From assembly GCA_027923505.1 (NCBI GenBank), contig BROI01000002.1, positions 1,984,001 through 2,048,000 of the forward strand: 64,000 nucleotides of DNA, read 5' to 3'. The position numbers were made by a program, and so were the translations under genes. Numbering within the stretch: position 1 is the first letter of the stretch; each line of letters opens with the position of its first letter. The notes beneath the pieces are model-generated. The model saw only the letters and a list, made by a program, of their open reading frames with translations, did no database searches and was not told where the DNA came from. Positions 28,697-41,300 of this stretch are shown here, piece after piece. Origin of the DNA: Mayamaea pseudoterrestris. Taxonomy: Eukaryota; Bacillariophyta; Bacillariophyceae; Sellaphorales; Sellaphoraceae.

Positions 28697-31600
28697 ATGT
28701 CTAACAACAACAACACTGTCCCCGTTCTCCTTCCTCCAAAGGGAACTGCCCGCGTCAAGAGCGTCATGAGTGGCGATACCGTCGTTTTGGTTGGATCCGG
28801 TCCGGCGGCTCCAAATGTCGTCTTTACTTTGGAAGGTGTTTCGTCGCCGCGGTGAGTTAAGGAACTATCACATGAGTTATGATTGCAAGAAGGGGATTGG
28901 AATGCTATTTAAAACGGTTTAAGCATATAATTATGCAAGTTGAGGTCTGACGATCCTTCGAGTGTGACATCACAAAGATCCATTCAAAATGGCCAATGTA
29001 TGACCTCTATAAGAGTCATCTTTTCTGACTCTTCAATTCAATTTTCCATCATTTTCAGTCTCGCGAGCAAGTCGACTCCAGCCGATGAACCTGGCGCCTT
29101 TGCCGCCCGCGAGTGGTTGCGTCAGCTAGTCGTTGGCAAGACGGTCTCCTTTGAGACGCGCAAGCAGGGCGCCAGCGCTGGTGACCGCGTGTACGGATGG
29201 CTCTTTTTGACGCCTGCTGCGAATGGAACCAACGGATCTAGCAGTAGTAGTAACATGCACTTGGCCGTCGAATGCGTTCGTCAAGGACAAGCCACGCCAA
29301 AGGCTGTCAAGTACAGTGACGAAGGCAAGACTAGTACGATTGACACGAGCAGTAGCGAAGCTGATCCAACCAACGACCAGGAAGGCTACGAGTCGCAACT
29401 GATCAAGGCCTACAATGAAGCCAAGGAGGCTAGTCGTGGGATTCATTCCAGCGCTCCGCTTGTTCGCACTATCAAGACTTCGGGCGACGACTACGCCATG
29501 CTTGCCTTGGTCGAAGCGGTTGAAAAGAGAGCGACCAATAAGCGCATCAAGTGTGTCATTGAGTATGTTTTTGATGGAAGCCGATTTCGCTGTCAAGTGA
29601 CGGATGACTCGTTGCCCGACTATCAGTATGCTACATTTACATTGTTGCTTGCTGGTGTTCTTTGTCCAAAGGTTGGAAATCCGCGCGCAACACCGCCAGC
29701 TCCGTCGGAAGCCTTTGCCGAGCAGGCGCGAGCCTTTAGTGACATGCGACTGCTGCAGCGAGAATTGGATATCGGACTGGTTGGTACTGACAAGAGTGGG
29801 TCGTCTGCTGTGGGAATGATTTACCATCCTGCTGGAAATATTGCCGTCGAGTTGCTCAAGAATGGGTTTGCCAAAATGACAGACTGGAGCGTGCGGCTCA
29901 TGCCAGTGGAGGAGGTTCCTGCCTTGCGAGGTATGTATATTCTGATTGCGTTGTCTTTGAATAAATGTTTCTAAATCATGTCACTTACAAGTTTGACTTG
30001 CTCTTTTTAGTTGCCGAAAACACTGCCAAGCGAACTCTTGTCGGCATTTGGCACTCCTACGCGCCTCCCGTTTTGACAAGCGCATCGCAAGTCCGTGGAA
30101 CCGTCGTTGAGATTATTAGCGGAGACTCCTTGCTCATTCTACCTACTGGAAAGGCATATACGTCGGAGGATGTACTCGTAAAGGTTTCGCTTGCATCTAT
30201 TCGCGCTCCTCGTCCAGGGAACGAACGAGCTGGTCGAGCTGACGAGCCATATGCTTTGGAGTGCAAGGAGCAGCTTCGAGCAATGACTATCGGTAAGGAA
30301 GTTTCCATTGAAATCCACTATGAGCGAGATATTCCTATCCAACCTGGCGTGAATGAAAAGCGTGCCTTTGGTACATTGACTAGTGGCAAGCATGAAGATG
30401 TTGGCGAGTTCCTCGTTAGTGAAGGGTTGGCTGTCACGCAACGTCATCGCGACGAGGATCCAAAGTCTGCCCGTTACGATGAGCTGCTTGCGGCCGAAGC
30501 TGTCGCCAAGGCTGCCAAAAAGGGTGTGCACAAGGAAGGAGAGTACAAGAGCAAGCCAATCAACGATCTAACTGACCCAAAGAAAGCCAAGACCTACTCT
30601 GGATCCTTAATGCGCGCTGGTACAGTAAAGGGTACCGTCGACTTTGTTTTCAATGGAGCTTTATTTAAGGTGTTCATTCCTTCTGAGAATTGCCACATTC
30701 GCTACTCGCCAAACATGGTCCGATGTCCGCAACCGTCTCCTTCGCCAGGCAGCAAACAACCAGGCCGACCTGGGGAGCCGTACGGAGATGAAGCCAAGTG
30801 TCATTCGCGTCTTCATTTGTTGCAGCGACAAGTTGAGATTGTATGCAGCGGCGTTACCAACAGCGGCATTATCACCGGAGCCATGTATGTGGGTAGCGGC
30901 AAGAGCCGTCGTGATTACACCATTGAACTGCTTGGAGCAGGTTTGGCGACTTTGGATGAGCGCAAGCTAGAGTATGGTGAGGTGCCACAAAACCTAATTG
31001 ACGCTCAAACGGCCGCAGAACAAGGCAAAGTAGGAGTATGGTCGTTGGACCGGCCAAAGGCAGAAAAGAAGCAAGTCGTTACTACCAACGAAAAGTCGAG
31101 CGAGACTGTCGTTACGATCAGACTGAGTGAGATCCGCAGCGGCAGCCACTTTTACTATCACGTTGCGAACGATGATGCCTCGCAAGTCATGGATGAAAGC
31201 ATGAAGCTATTCACCCAGACCAATGGAACCAGCGGAGCACCATGCGACGCCAAAATTGGAAAGGTTGTAGCAGCGCTTTTCGACGATGGCACCGGAAAGA
31301 GTTGGTACCGCGCCAAGATTATTGAGAAGAAGGCGCCATCAAAGGTGTCTGTCCTCTTTATTGATCATGGCAATGTCGCCACGGTTCCGATTGCGACTCA
31401 CCTTCGCCCACTTGACATGAGTCTCAGCGTCGAGCGCATACCAGCTGTTGCGCGAGAGGCGGTGCTAGCTCTTACTACAACGCGTTCGCTTGAAACGGAC
31501 GAGGGTATTGAAGCTGCTCGTTTTTTCCAAAGTCTTGCTTGGAACAAGGATTTGACTGCGATTCTTTTTGCGCCAGACGAAACTGGCAAGTTGGCTGTTG

Positions 31601-31833
31601 TCATTTCTGTTCCTGGGCAAGATGAGACGATCAATGCTCAAATGATTGCGGAGGGTTTGGCTCGCGTAGGCAAGAAGGATGCCTTTGAGGCGATTGCTTC
31701 TCGAATGGCCGACAAAACATCTCTGACCAGCTTGATGGAAGATTTGACGAAGGCTCAAACTGCTGCACGTCGTGCACGCACAGGCATGTGGCGTTACGGC
31801 GATGTCGGTGATGATGACCCAGCTGACATTTAA
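28697..31833 (+). CDS. SND1: Tudor staphylococcal nuclease (Tudor-SN / SND1), three exons
   Basis: Join 28697-28851, 29059-29930 and 30011-31833 gives 949 aa. Donors are GTGAGT and GTATGT; acceptors TTTTCAG and TTTTTAG; the first junction restores SSPR-LASKS, the second ALR-VAENTAKRTL. Five staphylococcal-nuclease folds are visible: SN1 about 15-175, SN2 about 195-345, SN3 from about 367 (VRGTVVEIISGDSLLIL), SN4 from about 547 and a partial SN5 at the C-terminus that wraps the Tudor domain (about 756-805; ALFDDGTGKSWYRAKI, VLFIDHGNVATVP). Tudor-SN is a conserved RNA-binding protein of cytoplasmic RNP granules with roles in splicing, mRNA stability and structure-specific RNA cleavage. Length and order match the family. 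The first exon is short (52 codons), with the start at ATG 28697. Confidence 0.95.
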
Positions 31834-32094
31834 GCTTATAGAATTTAGAACTGCTAGTAATCGTTGGTGCAATGCTGTCATATTGTGATTATACAATCGT
31901 ACCAGTACCGGTGGTATATACAAGCAACTGAAGGCACGAAACGACAACTTACTTTGTAGATCCCGTGTCACATTCGGTGTCGGTACGACACGCAGATTTT
32001 TCGCTGCCGCTGCATGCGCGCGCACAAGATTTTGGCAGCTATCATTCATGACCCTTCCAACATTGAGCGTTGCTCGGCGTTCTCGTTATCAATC

Positions 32095-34835
32095 ATGGTT
32101 TTCTCTGGTTTCAAAAATGGCTTGAAAGGTTGGATGGGGAAATATATCTGGAACACGAAAGAGGCGGAAGATGCGGCGACGACGACGACGATCAGCAACG
32201 AGACTGACATGCCGTTTCCTGGTGCGGCGCCAAATCCGCTGTCTTCTTCACAATCACTTAAACAAAGCACGCCGCCGATCCAGCTTGAGAGAGGTAAAAT
32301 TGGGCGTAAGCGGTCTTCTCCTGCGTCTGATTCGTTGCCGTCTCGCCAATCAAAACGGAAACGCACATTGAAACGAGATGAAGAGATCTTTGAGTATCAA
32401 GATTGGCCGCCATCAAATATCAGTGCATCTGCTAGTAGCAGCGAAAATGCAATGGAAGGTGCGGCGACTGAGCTCCGTCAAGATGCCGTGGCAAGCTTGC
32501 GGCGCGTCAGCAAATCTAATGGAACGCTACAATGTGACAATGAATCTCCTGCGGCTCAACGATTCTTGTCCGCACATGCTCCTGATATCTCTACAAATTT
32601 TAATCCTTCGCAAACATGCGTCGGCGCTGCATCGCAACAAGAGACCATTGCTAGCGCGAATGAAAGCTATTGTGAGAACTTTTCAGAGTGGGACATGATT
32701 CTCGTTAATCGAGATGGAATATTTGATTCAGGCATCGCAGCCCTTTGTTTCAATAAGCAAGTTGATCACGCGACGGATCGTTTCAAGTGTTCAACACCGT
32801 TCTGGCAGCACGAGATTGTCAATCAAATTTTGACCGATCTTGGTCTCATGAACATGGCGTTTGTACGAGAGCAGAGTGATGGAACGTACAAGCGCCTCTC
32901 TAGGACGGAATCGTTCCAAATCATTCATAGTACACTGAGCGCTAGATTGACTGCAGAATTACCAAGCGCCGTAACTTGCGACGACAGTCAATGGAGTTTC
33001 GAGTCAGTGGAAGTTGACCCATCAATTGGTCCAGATCTTCGACAAATCCCGCCCTGCCGTCGAGGCGCTTCAATTGGCTCTGATGAAAGCGTTCAAGTTG
33101 CCGAGGAAAATAGCATGCCGCTTGACGAGGCACGTTTGCGTTTTGGATTGGCGGGTGTATCAGTAACGGATGCGGGTCAGTCGCTGCCTTCTCCGATTGC
33201 CAAGCAATCTGGTCCTGAAGGTGCTGCAAACCGGCAAGCAGCAGCAACGCATGTAATCGTCCAGCAAAAAAATCCAGAGCGCAACCACTTTCGAGATAAT
33301 TTGGCCGAAAGCAGTTTAAATGCCAAAGCTTGCGCCTCAGTATTGGAAGTTGAACCAACAACAGCTTCTTTTGTAAAGACGAAATGTAAGCCTAGCACCA
33401 GCAATGTCTTGATCGGACGTGGCGGGAAAATCATGAAAGACCGATTTGCTGGAGCAAGATTTTGTCGCATTGTGGCCCTGTGCTATGGCGAATACGCGAG
33501 AGCTACGTCAGAGCAGCATAAGGACTCTATTGTAGCGGTAGCCGCTACTGATCTCCGAGATCGCAAAATTACCTTTTTGCGATTGGAGCATGACGCATCT
33601 TGGAAACTTGTTACGCCATATGAGATGAACAATGTTTTACACAAGGAGTTTTCATTAACTGAACGAAATAATCAGGACGCCGAAAATTCCAGCGCCTCCA
33701 ATAATCGCGGCGTCCATCGCACACTACCCAAGTTCATCAAACACAATATCACTTCCCTTTTGCGAAGTGAAATGTCTAATCCAAAAAACTTGGACGCTTT
33801 TAACAAGGAAACGATGTACGTTGCTGCTGTCGGAGCGTCTTTTCCTGCCAGAGATATACCTTGTGGTCCTGGTACTTTTAAAAATATCGGGAACGAGCGG
33901 TACACAAGAATGATAAATTACTGGGGCCCCAGATATTCATCTATGAAACAGCCTTTCCAGGGAAGACTAGTCGACAGCATTCTCCAAGAAATTCACACTC
34001 AGCGGCGGCGATTTGTGGAACGAGCGCAAGGAGGCTGGGTTGAGGCTGACGAACAAACAGGTGCCAAGAAGGTTGAACTGGCACTCCGTACCTGGCACAA
34101 ACGGCATCCAGAGGTGCCTCTAGTAAATTATGAAACTTTTGATTCGAGTGACGAGTTTAGCTTTGGACCAGAAATCGATCGCACTACGTCGTCTGATGAC
34201 GTGAGTGTTGCTGAATATGCTAGTGACGCTTCACATTCATCAGATCCGGTCGACGGTTCTAACATGTGCGCGTCACAAGCAATTGACGCTGCTGCTCCAC
34301 CAATTCAGCATGCACTGCTGCTGAACTACGGCGGTTTAAAGCGGCCATTATCTTCCCCGCTAGGGATTTCGCAGTGTCATCATATGAAGACTCTGGCGTG
34401 TACCGGATTTTACCAGAAGACCCGTTTTTCAATTCTGACGATACGCTCAACTCTATGGAGATGCAGCTGCTTTGGTTGGGCGAAGAAAGCATGTTTTGCT
34501 TAGGTGCTTTGGAGTTTGATTTCTGTTTCATATATTGGTATGCGACGGAGGACCTACGCGTCGCCATTCGCATGCTTCAGTGGGACACGATGACTGAAGC
34601 CGAGAAGATCAATTCAATCATTAGAAGCGCCTGGCAGGTCCGTCGCCGTTTTAAATCGGGTCGAGAAAACGTTCGAAAAATGCTCGTCCAGGGACGCCGA
34701 CGTCCCGTCATGGATTCAATCATTTCGCAAATTCGCATCGAGCGACGCATGGGCGTAAAGTCTATTCGGTATCCACCGGCAGTGTCTTTGCATGATTTGG
34801 ACCAGGAACACCAATGGGACGGAAAGCTTGACTAG
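32095..34835 (+). CDS. Multi-DUF6824 protein with conserved C-terminal domain (junction near 34.3 kb unresolved)
   Basis: Start at ATG 32095 (AATCATGG context); an upstream in-frame ATG at 32014 is weaker. Three DUF6824-like modules: a degenerate one at about residues 200-285 (DMILVNRDG), one at about 435-520 (SNVLIGRGGKIMKDRFAGARF) and one at about 595-675 (CGPGTFKNIGNERYTRMIN, RRFVERAQGGWVEAD, KVELALRTW). The C-terminal 115 residues (EMQLLWLGEESMF, WQVRRRFKSGRENVRKML) match the end of the protein at 38.3-42.4 kb, but lie in a different frame from the main ORF, which otherwise ends at 34503. Candidate introns are 34334-34416 (83 nt, weak GTTTAA donor) and 34266-34363 (98 nt, GTGCGC donor, pyrimidine-rich CTAG acceptor); a one-base frameshift is also possible. 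The DUF6824 role is unknown, possibly DNA binding. Confidence 0.72.
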
Positions 34836-35207
34836 GTCGTGCTGCAATGGCTCAGTGGAAAGTTTATCCTATGTCGCTTTGAAAGTCATGCTGCAACTGT
34901 GCATGTTGCGTGGTCGAGCACTGTACATACTGTACCAAACTACGCTAACATCGTACATATAATAAAGCGGACTGGTATACCCAATGTTATAAACAAATAA
35001 TTTTGCACCCAAACACTTCACTTGGACGCATCCAACGCTCCATAGCTGTGGAAATTTGTGCGCCCCACTAAACACTTATACATGCCTCTGAACTGTATTG
35101 ACCAAAACAGTGCCTGTTGTGGTGTGTATGAATACTTCGGCATATAAAACAGCAAAGCAGTATTAATGTGGTTTAGTTTCGTATTAGTACCAAGATGCCT
35201 AGGCTGC
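34836..35207. other. Convergent intergenic spacer
   Basis: 372 bp between the 3' ends of the DUF6824 gene and the J-protein gene, with AT-rich stretches and no coding potential or repeat seen. Confidence 0.5.
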
Positions 35208-36833
35208 CTAGTTAGTAGAATTGTTCTCGCCATTCCCAGCGCCTCCAGCACCTGCTGCTCGCATTTCGTCAAGATGCATCTGCTTGGCTTGCTTGATCAT
35301 TTCTTCGGCATCCGTCGCTGATACTTCCTGGCCCTGCGCTTTGGCCATGGTTGTCATTGTGGCTGCCGCCACTCGCGCCTTTATATTGTCCGCGTCAAAC
35401 TCTCCAGCCATACCAGCTGCGGCTTCGGCTCGTTTACCAGCTTCGTAAAATTGTCGACCAAATATGAGAACAGCTTCCGCCCGAAACCTTCGATCCGGTT
35501 TGCTCAGCGTATTGTCTGCCAGTAGCTTGTGAAAAACTTCCTTCAAAGTGTTTTGAATATCGCGCTTGTTGATAGCCCATGTAAACTCGAGTATAGCTGG
35601 AAGTGTTTCGTCCATGGTTTCCGCAATTGCATGAGCTGCTTCGGACTCATCCACATCCATGCCGTAGGCCTCTTGCTCCATCATGCGCTGCTGCACACTT
35701 TCCGCCTGTCGCATGGCCTTGTGTCCAGCCGACGCCACCTTGACCGTCGCTCCCAACAGTTTCCAGTTGCTTCCAATGGTTGATCCAGTCTGCCTGGCCC
35801 GAGACGCAATACCAGCTAGTCGCTCGCGCAAGTCACTGTCCGTTTCAAATGCCAAGTACTGCTCGGCACATACCATGAGCGTCCAGCCAATCGTTTTGCA
35901 GTACAGCGATCCGTACGCTCCCTTGGCAATCTTTTCCGCCTCCTCCACAACTGTCAATTCCCACTTATGAACATGGTCTTGAATCCAAGTCACCTTTTCC
36001 TGAGCCTCCAAGTATGGCTGTATGCGCTCGCGCAAGTTTAACGCGCACTTGACTTGTCGCTTGCGTTGCTTCAAACTATTAATTTCCTCCACCACCTTGA
36101 AGCGCTCCTGCATGATGCGTTGGCGCTCGACCTCATCTGGTATGGAGTCCAAATCCTCCATCATGTGACGCGTCGCCGCGTCATTAATTAAACTATCGCT
36201 GGCTTGCGCTATCCACAACTCACCAACGTACGGCTCCAGCAAGGCTGATCCAAACATGACATTGAAAAATATCATTGGATCGATTTCATGTTCCATCATT
36301 TCCTGCTCATTGCCATCCTTCTTGCCATGCTTGTCGTAATATTCGCGCGTCTGCGGATTGCTCAGCACTTGGTAGGCATGTCCCAGCTTTTGAAACTGCT
36401 CGTGCGCGGTGGAATCATTTGGATTGCGGTCAGGGTGACACTTTTTCGCCATTTTGTAGTAAGCCTTTTTGATTTCGGAGGCGTCGGCATTGGTTGACAC
36501 GGCGAGTAGTTCGTAGTACTCGCGGTCGGCAACGACTCGTTCGTCTTTCATCACTCCGTCCGTCGTTGCAAATGATGTAGTCGCAGCTGCATCATTGTTC
36601 TTGCCTTCACTGGCAGCTTCCTCGGCAGCCAATTTTTTCAGTTCCTCATCAATGTGATGCAAGTCTTGTTCCAGCAAGTAAAAGACCCATTCCTTGGTGA
36701 CAGGGTCTTGCACCTTGCCTGCCGCTCGCGCCTCCTTGGCGAGTCGCGCATCCTCGACGCGGCGATCAACGTTTGTTTTCACCGACGATACGAGCGAGCC
36801 AAGAGTCTGCTTCCAGGGATGTCCGGATAACAT
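35208..36833 (-). CDS. DnaJ/Hsp40 protein with DnaJ-X-type C-terminal domain
   Basis: 541 aa, one exon. An N-terminal helix (WVFYLLEQDLHHIDEELKKL) precedes a J-domain at about residues 102-165: YYELLAVSTNADASEIKKAY, KCHPDRNPND with the intact HPD triad that stimulates Hsp70 ATPase, and FQKLGHAYQVLSNP. There is no Gly/Phe region or zinc finger, so it is a class III (C) J-protein. The C-terminal 300 residues fit the DnaJ-X domain (IDPMIFFNVMFGSALLEPYVGELWIA is a typical entry; then FRAEAVLIFGRQFYEAGKR near the end). Such proteins in plants and yeast (Caj1/Djp1 type) are cytosolic and linked to membrane-protein or peroxisomal import. No signal peptide. Start is the first ATG in frame. Confidence 0.93.
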   Translation of the reverse strand: MLSGHPWKQTLGSLVSSVKTNVDRRVEDARLAKEARAAGKVQDPVTKEWVFYLLEQDLHHIDEELKKLAAEEAASEGKNNDAAATTSFATTDGVMKDERVVADREYYELLAVSTNADASEIKKAYYKMAKKCHPDRNPNDSTAHEQFQKLGHAYQVLSNPQTREYYDKHGKKDGNEQEMMEHEIDPMIFFNVMFGSALLEPYVGELWIAQASDSLINDAATRHMMEDLDSIPDEVERQRIMQERFKVVEEINSLKQRKRQVKCALNLRERIQPYLEAQEKVTWIQDHVHKWELTVVEEAEKIAKGAYGSLYCKTIGWTLMVCAEQYLAFETDSDLRERLAGIASRARQTGSTIGSNWKLLGATVKVASAGHKAMRQAESVQQRMMEQEAYGMDVDESEAAHAIAETMDETLPAILEFTWAINKRDIQNTLKEVFHKLLADNTLSKPDRRFRAEAVLIFGRQFYEAGKRAEAAAGMAGEFDADNIKARVAAATMTTMAKAQGQEVSATDAEEMIKQAKQMHLDEMRAAGAGGAGNGENNSTN

Positions 36834-38301
36834 TATGATAATGATGTTTTTTGTCGAAACTGCTTTTTCGGTTGCGTGTCCTCCGTCAAAATGACCAAGA
36901 TTGTTTCGTGTAATTGAAATGGAGGACAGATACAGTAAATTTTGATTGAATCGTTATTTGCTGTCCGGTTCAGTAAGTACTTGATGCTTCCTGGAGCGAC
37001 TACAAACCGTACCGTCAAGTACAGTAGAAGTCAAGGAGAATAATGAAAGCGGCGACTTTTGTGATGTGCAGATTCGTTGCAGGAGCGTGCGGTGCCATGG
37101 CGCGCCACGAACCGTGAATGACGTCATAAAATGTTTATTCATTCACGCTTAAAATAGAGTTACTCTCCCACTGGCAGAACTTGGAGACTACCGGTTGATG
37201 GGCTAAAGATGAATGCATTTCCTTTCTACATCATGAAACAATGTCTGTCAACTGCCAGCCATCAACTATTGGTACCTCTCTGGCATGTAAAGTGGGTCAT
37301 GGCAGCGTACTACTATGGACAAATCTGGGGCCACAAAATTCAGGCAGTCCTGGTGGCAGAACTTGGAAACTAAATGGGTTAAAGATGAATACATTGCACT
37401 TTCTACATCATAATCTAATGCCTGTCAACGGCCAGCTATATACAAGGTCGGCTGCCGCCGTTGGCACTGACCCAATCTGGAGTTGGATGGCAGGTTGGTC
37501 TATCAGTGGGCGGTTGCAATGGATAGGCAGTCTTGTTGTACTGTTCGCAAGACAGCGGTCGGGCAGCTATCCAACTATTGCCTGCATCAGCGTAGCTAAC
37601 AGCCTGTGCGGGACCTGTTCGCACGCGACTCTTCGTACAGTTCGCAAGAGACAGCGGTTGGGTAGCTATGTGACATAATATGTCGCATCGCAGTGAATTT
37701 CACCCCTGGACCCTCGAAATGCTCGGCTGGCTCAAATTGCAGTGGCCCGCTCATCGACTGCTCATCGACTGGCTCACAATCTGCCATGAAAATGCCTTTA
37801 CGCCTCATATTTCACCAATAAAAGAATGTTTTGATGGTAGCTATTAGTTTATCATATACAGTAGTACATAAAACAATGGTTGCAACAACTAGAGGGTGCG
37901 TTTTGCACCCCATCCTACGGCGTAAGTTTGTGTCGGTCATGGCGTTAAGTCCAAAACGTGTTCAGTACCGGGTCGAGGGTCTGCACTAGAGTAATGCAGT
38001 TACGCACACACGCACGCGTAAAACTTTTAACTCACTGAGCCCGTTCCGGGTCAGTGACTTTAAACTCACTGAGCCCGTTCCGGGTCAGTGATTTATACCT
38101 CTCTAGCCGTTGGAGTAGGTCGTGCCAATCTACAGAGTTACGTAAGTCGCACCGGTTATCGCTTGACTCGTACCGGTTATCTTTCGGTCCCATCGCTTCG
38201 ATACACGCAGCCAACAGCCACACCACAAAACTTTGTCCGCTGGACCATGGGAAAATGTTGACTGAAAGCCTGTCAAATTCTTACAAAAGAGTTCATGCAT
38301 C
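36834..38301. other. Repeat-rich intergenic region
   Basis: 1.47 kb without a convincing gene between the divergent J-protein and DUF6824 genes. Related blocks at 37173-37262 and 37356-37440 (both start GGCAGAACTTGGA and include CTAAAGATGAAT or TTAAAGATGAAT and CATCAT) are 183 bp apart. A second pair, near 37540 and 37635, shares GTTCGCAAGA and GACAGCGGT. TACCGGTTATC recurs at about 38151 and 38172. The ORF at 37241-37678 falls on these repeats and has no recognisable product. Possibly decayed mobile-element or satellite remnants. Confidence 0.55.
38029..38096. repeat. 34-bp tandem duplication with imperfect dyad
   Basis: Two copies, 34 bp apart, of CTCACTGAGCCCG followed by TTCCGGGTCAGTGA. 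Within each, CACTGAGCCCG and CGGGTCAGTG are near-complementary, giving a hairpin with one bulged base. It lies about 200-270 bp upstream of the DUF6824 gene start at 38302 and may be regulatory or part of the surrounding decayed repeats. Confidence 0.7.
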
Positions 38302-41300
38302 ATGCGGAGAAATGAAATACCAGTTAGTCACAATCAGTGGGATAAAAACAAGCGAGGCTATAGCGGAAATGGCCGAGCCGTAGCAACGGCTGAAATGGGG
38401 CGAAGGACTTCATCGTTACACAACAACGTGAACCACCGGCCCGCCAAGCTGGCAAGATACGAGTCGCAAATTTCTCGAGACGCTCATGGAGCTCCTACTG
38501 CTGCAGCAGCTCTGAATTTACGACAGCAGCAGCTGCAGCAGCAGCAACATCCATCTCGACCAATGGCGCCCGCAGCGCAAGCAGCAGCAACAGCAATAAA
38601 TCCACTCAACGGAATCACCAAGCCGGCGCCCACGATGCTTCGCAAGCGAGGTAGGGCAGCTGCTCTACTGAACCCAAGTGCTGCTCCTTTGCAAAAGCCT
38701 CCTCCTGCTCCTCGTGTACTCATGCCGCCAGACGTCAAGCCAGCACTGCCCATGCAGCGACACGCAAATCATTCTCCTTTTGTACGAGCAGCGCATGTGC
38801 ACCCTAATGAACGGAGAGACTCTTGGAATGGCAATAATGGACATAGAAATAGCACCAACCATGGACTAAGGGAAGGTTCAGGGCATGCTGCTGGTGGGAA
38901 TCGTCTGGAGCGTCGTGGGAGTCAAGAGCCAACTGCTTCATCGTCGAACCCGGCGGGCTCGAGTCATCTGCAACGTCCTCCGCAGCAACAAAAACATTGG
39001 CTGCAGTCAAATCTTGAGCGAAATAATGATACTTCTCGTCAACAATCTCATTTAAACTACAATTCGTATCAAACTAAACCGAACGGAGGGTCGTTACGCG
39101 GCCAAGAGGAGCGGTTGCATCTACAACGGGATTTTAACATGCCTCGGATTCCTAGACGAAACGACAATGGCAATGCGGTTGACCTTCAACGGAACCAACA
39201 TCAAAGAAGCTTGCAAGTAAAGAGAGAAGGTCATGATAGTCCCTCTCAAACGAAACCAAAGATGCAAGACTATATAAAGACACTGACGAGAAACACATCT
39301 GTCACGTCGACTGACGCGGATAGTCAATGGGGCGCTCCGCCGCGAAATGCACATGACACTGAGCAATTACCAGCTGCTGGTATCAATGCGCAAGACGTTC
39401 GAAACCGGCAAGGACAATTGCTTCCGAAATATTCCAGGGACAGTCGATGCATTCCGATGCGACCACCCTTTCGTCAGACTAGAGACTCTTCGCTCAATGT
39501 GGGACGTTTGGTGTCGGACGATCAGGCTTCTTCCCATGATGATTCTAATAACAGCAGTCCGATGCATGGTATAGAGCCCTTGCAGAATGATGAAATAGAG
39601 CTTCCGAAAGACTTGCTGACGATCAAGCCTCCATACAGCAAAAGTGACGATTTGCCACCAATCGCAAAGCGGCAGAAAAGAAACGAATCGGAGAGTGTAT
39701 CAGCGCGGCCGCCGCTGGATCAGGACAATGATGAGGCTGCTGATAGTACTGCAACATTGAAGAATCATGACTTGGCATGTAGTAGTGGAAATGCGTTAGT
39801 CGAACCATCCACTACAAGAGAACTGAGTAATGTTGGACGAAGGCACGCATCTCCACCTCGTAGACCACTTGTAGCTGCCATGGGTTCCTTGTCACCCGGC
39901 AATGTGCTTGCTCTACCTTCATCGGAACGCATGGACAAGTCATCCATTACTAAGTCTCGCTTACCCATGAAGCAGCAGCAGCAGCAGCAGCTTGTCAAGA
40001 CTAAGAGGAAATTACACAATCATCAACTGCCACAATTGCAGGAAATGGTGACTGATAATTTACGGGCAGATTGTTCGAATAAAGTTGCTAGTAGTCGTAC
40101 CAGCGACTGCAGTTCACATGGTGAGGACAATGCGCTTGGACAGACAAGTAGCAGGGGCGAATCATTAGAGTTAGGAGGGATCGTTGAACAGCATGGTTCG
40201 CCACACTCGACCACAGATGCCGACACCAGCGGCGTCAGTGATGATTTACTTGACGATTCGTACGATGCGACGGAGCAAGATGCAGCATCGTCACCGTTGA
40301 ATAAGAATCACATAATAATGACTGTGGATTCCAATCACGCGGCGAGGGATGGGAACACTGCCACCGCTCAGCTTCCCGAGGCGCAAGCAAAGGAATGGTG
40401 TAATGGAAGCAATGAAGAGCGAGACGATATTTCAAAGTTGAGCACGTCAAGTAATGCGAGAGCGAAGGAGCCACCGATAGCTTTAGTTGTTGAACGTGGC
40501 ATGGCGTCTGTCCGATCGAGTATTATTGTTGACGACAGTAGCGATTCGGATAGTGACATTGAATCGGCTGCGAATCAACGTCACAATCGCGATAAAGTTG
40601 CTGAAGACTTGACTGCGCTACATGCCGTCATTGAGTGCCATGACAATAGCAGCAGCCCACCAACAAGTCTGGAACGATTGGACGCGGGTAAGTTAAGCAG
40701 TGAGTGTCGATTATCCAACAATAATTCTGGTCTTGGCTTTGAAGATTCGCGCACAAGCAATGAAGAGAGAAATGTCGCGAATAGTTTGCAGGTCGTCGAC
40801 GATTCTCGAAGGCTTTCAAATGATGTTAATGCGGTGGCAATTGACAAGCAGACAGATGCTGAAGCTGCTGCTAGCACTACAGGGAACAACGAGCCCAAGT
40901 TGCCATCGAAACAACCTGATCGTGCTCCGATGAACTGCAGCGAAACTCCAAATGTCTTCGACGCGTTTGCAGCAAAGCCAGTTTCTCCGAGAAAGATTGA
41001 TGTGCTCGTTGGAGCTGACGGAGCCTTTTCAAATGAGAACGACCGCCATCCGCTTTTCGCTCTTATCGATGCGCAGCAAAGGAGGTACAACGAAGCGACA
41101 TCACCCGATGACAAGGAGTTTATTCTTGCTCAGGTTATTATTGATCTGGACGAATGTGGAACGAGGATTTTGGAGAAAGGAAATTGCGGATGGGTGCCAT
41201 TAGAATCTCCGCGAAAATTGGAGTTCTTACATAGTGCCTTCCGGAAAGGTGGTCGACAGCACGAACGGATTGATCCGGATAAGTGCGACATTCTGATTGA

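Noticed and set aside
37241-37678. 145-aa plus-strand ORF as a gene
   Set aside because: It falls on repeated intergenic blocks, matches no family and has no supporting signals.
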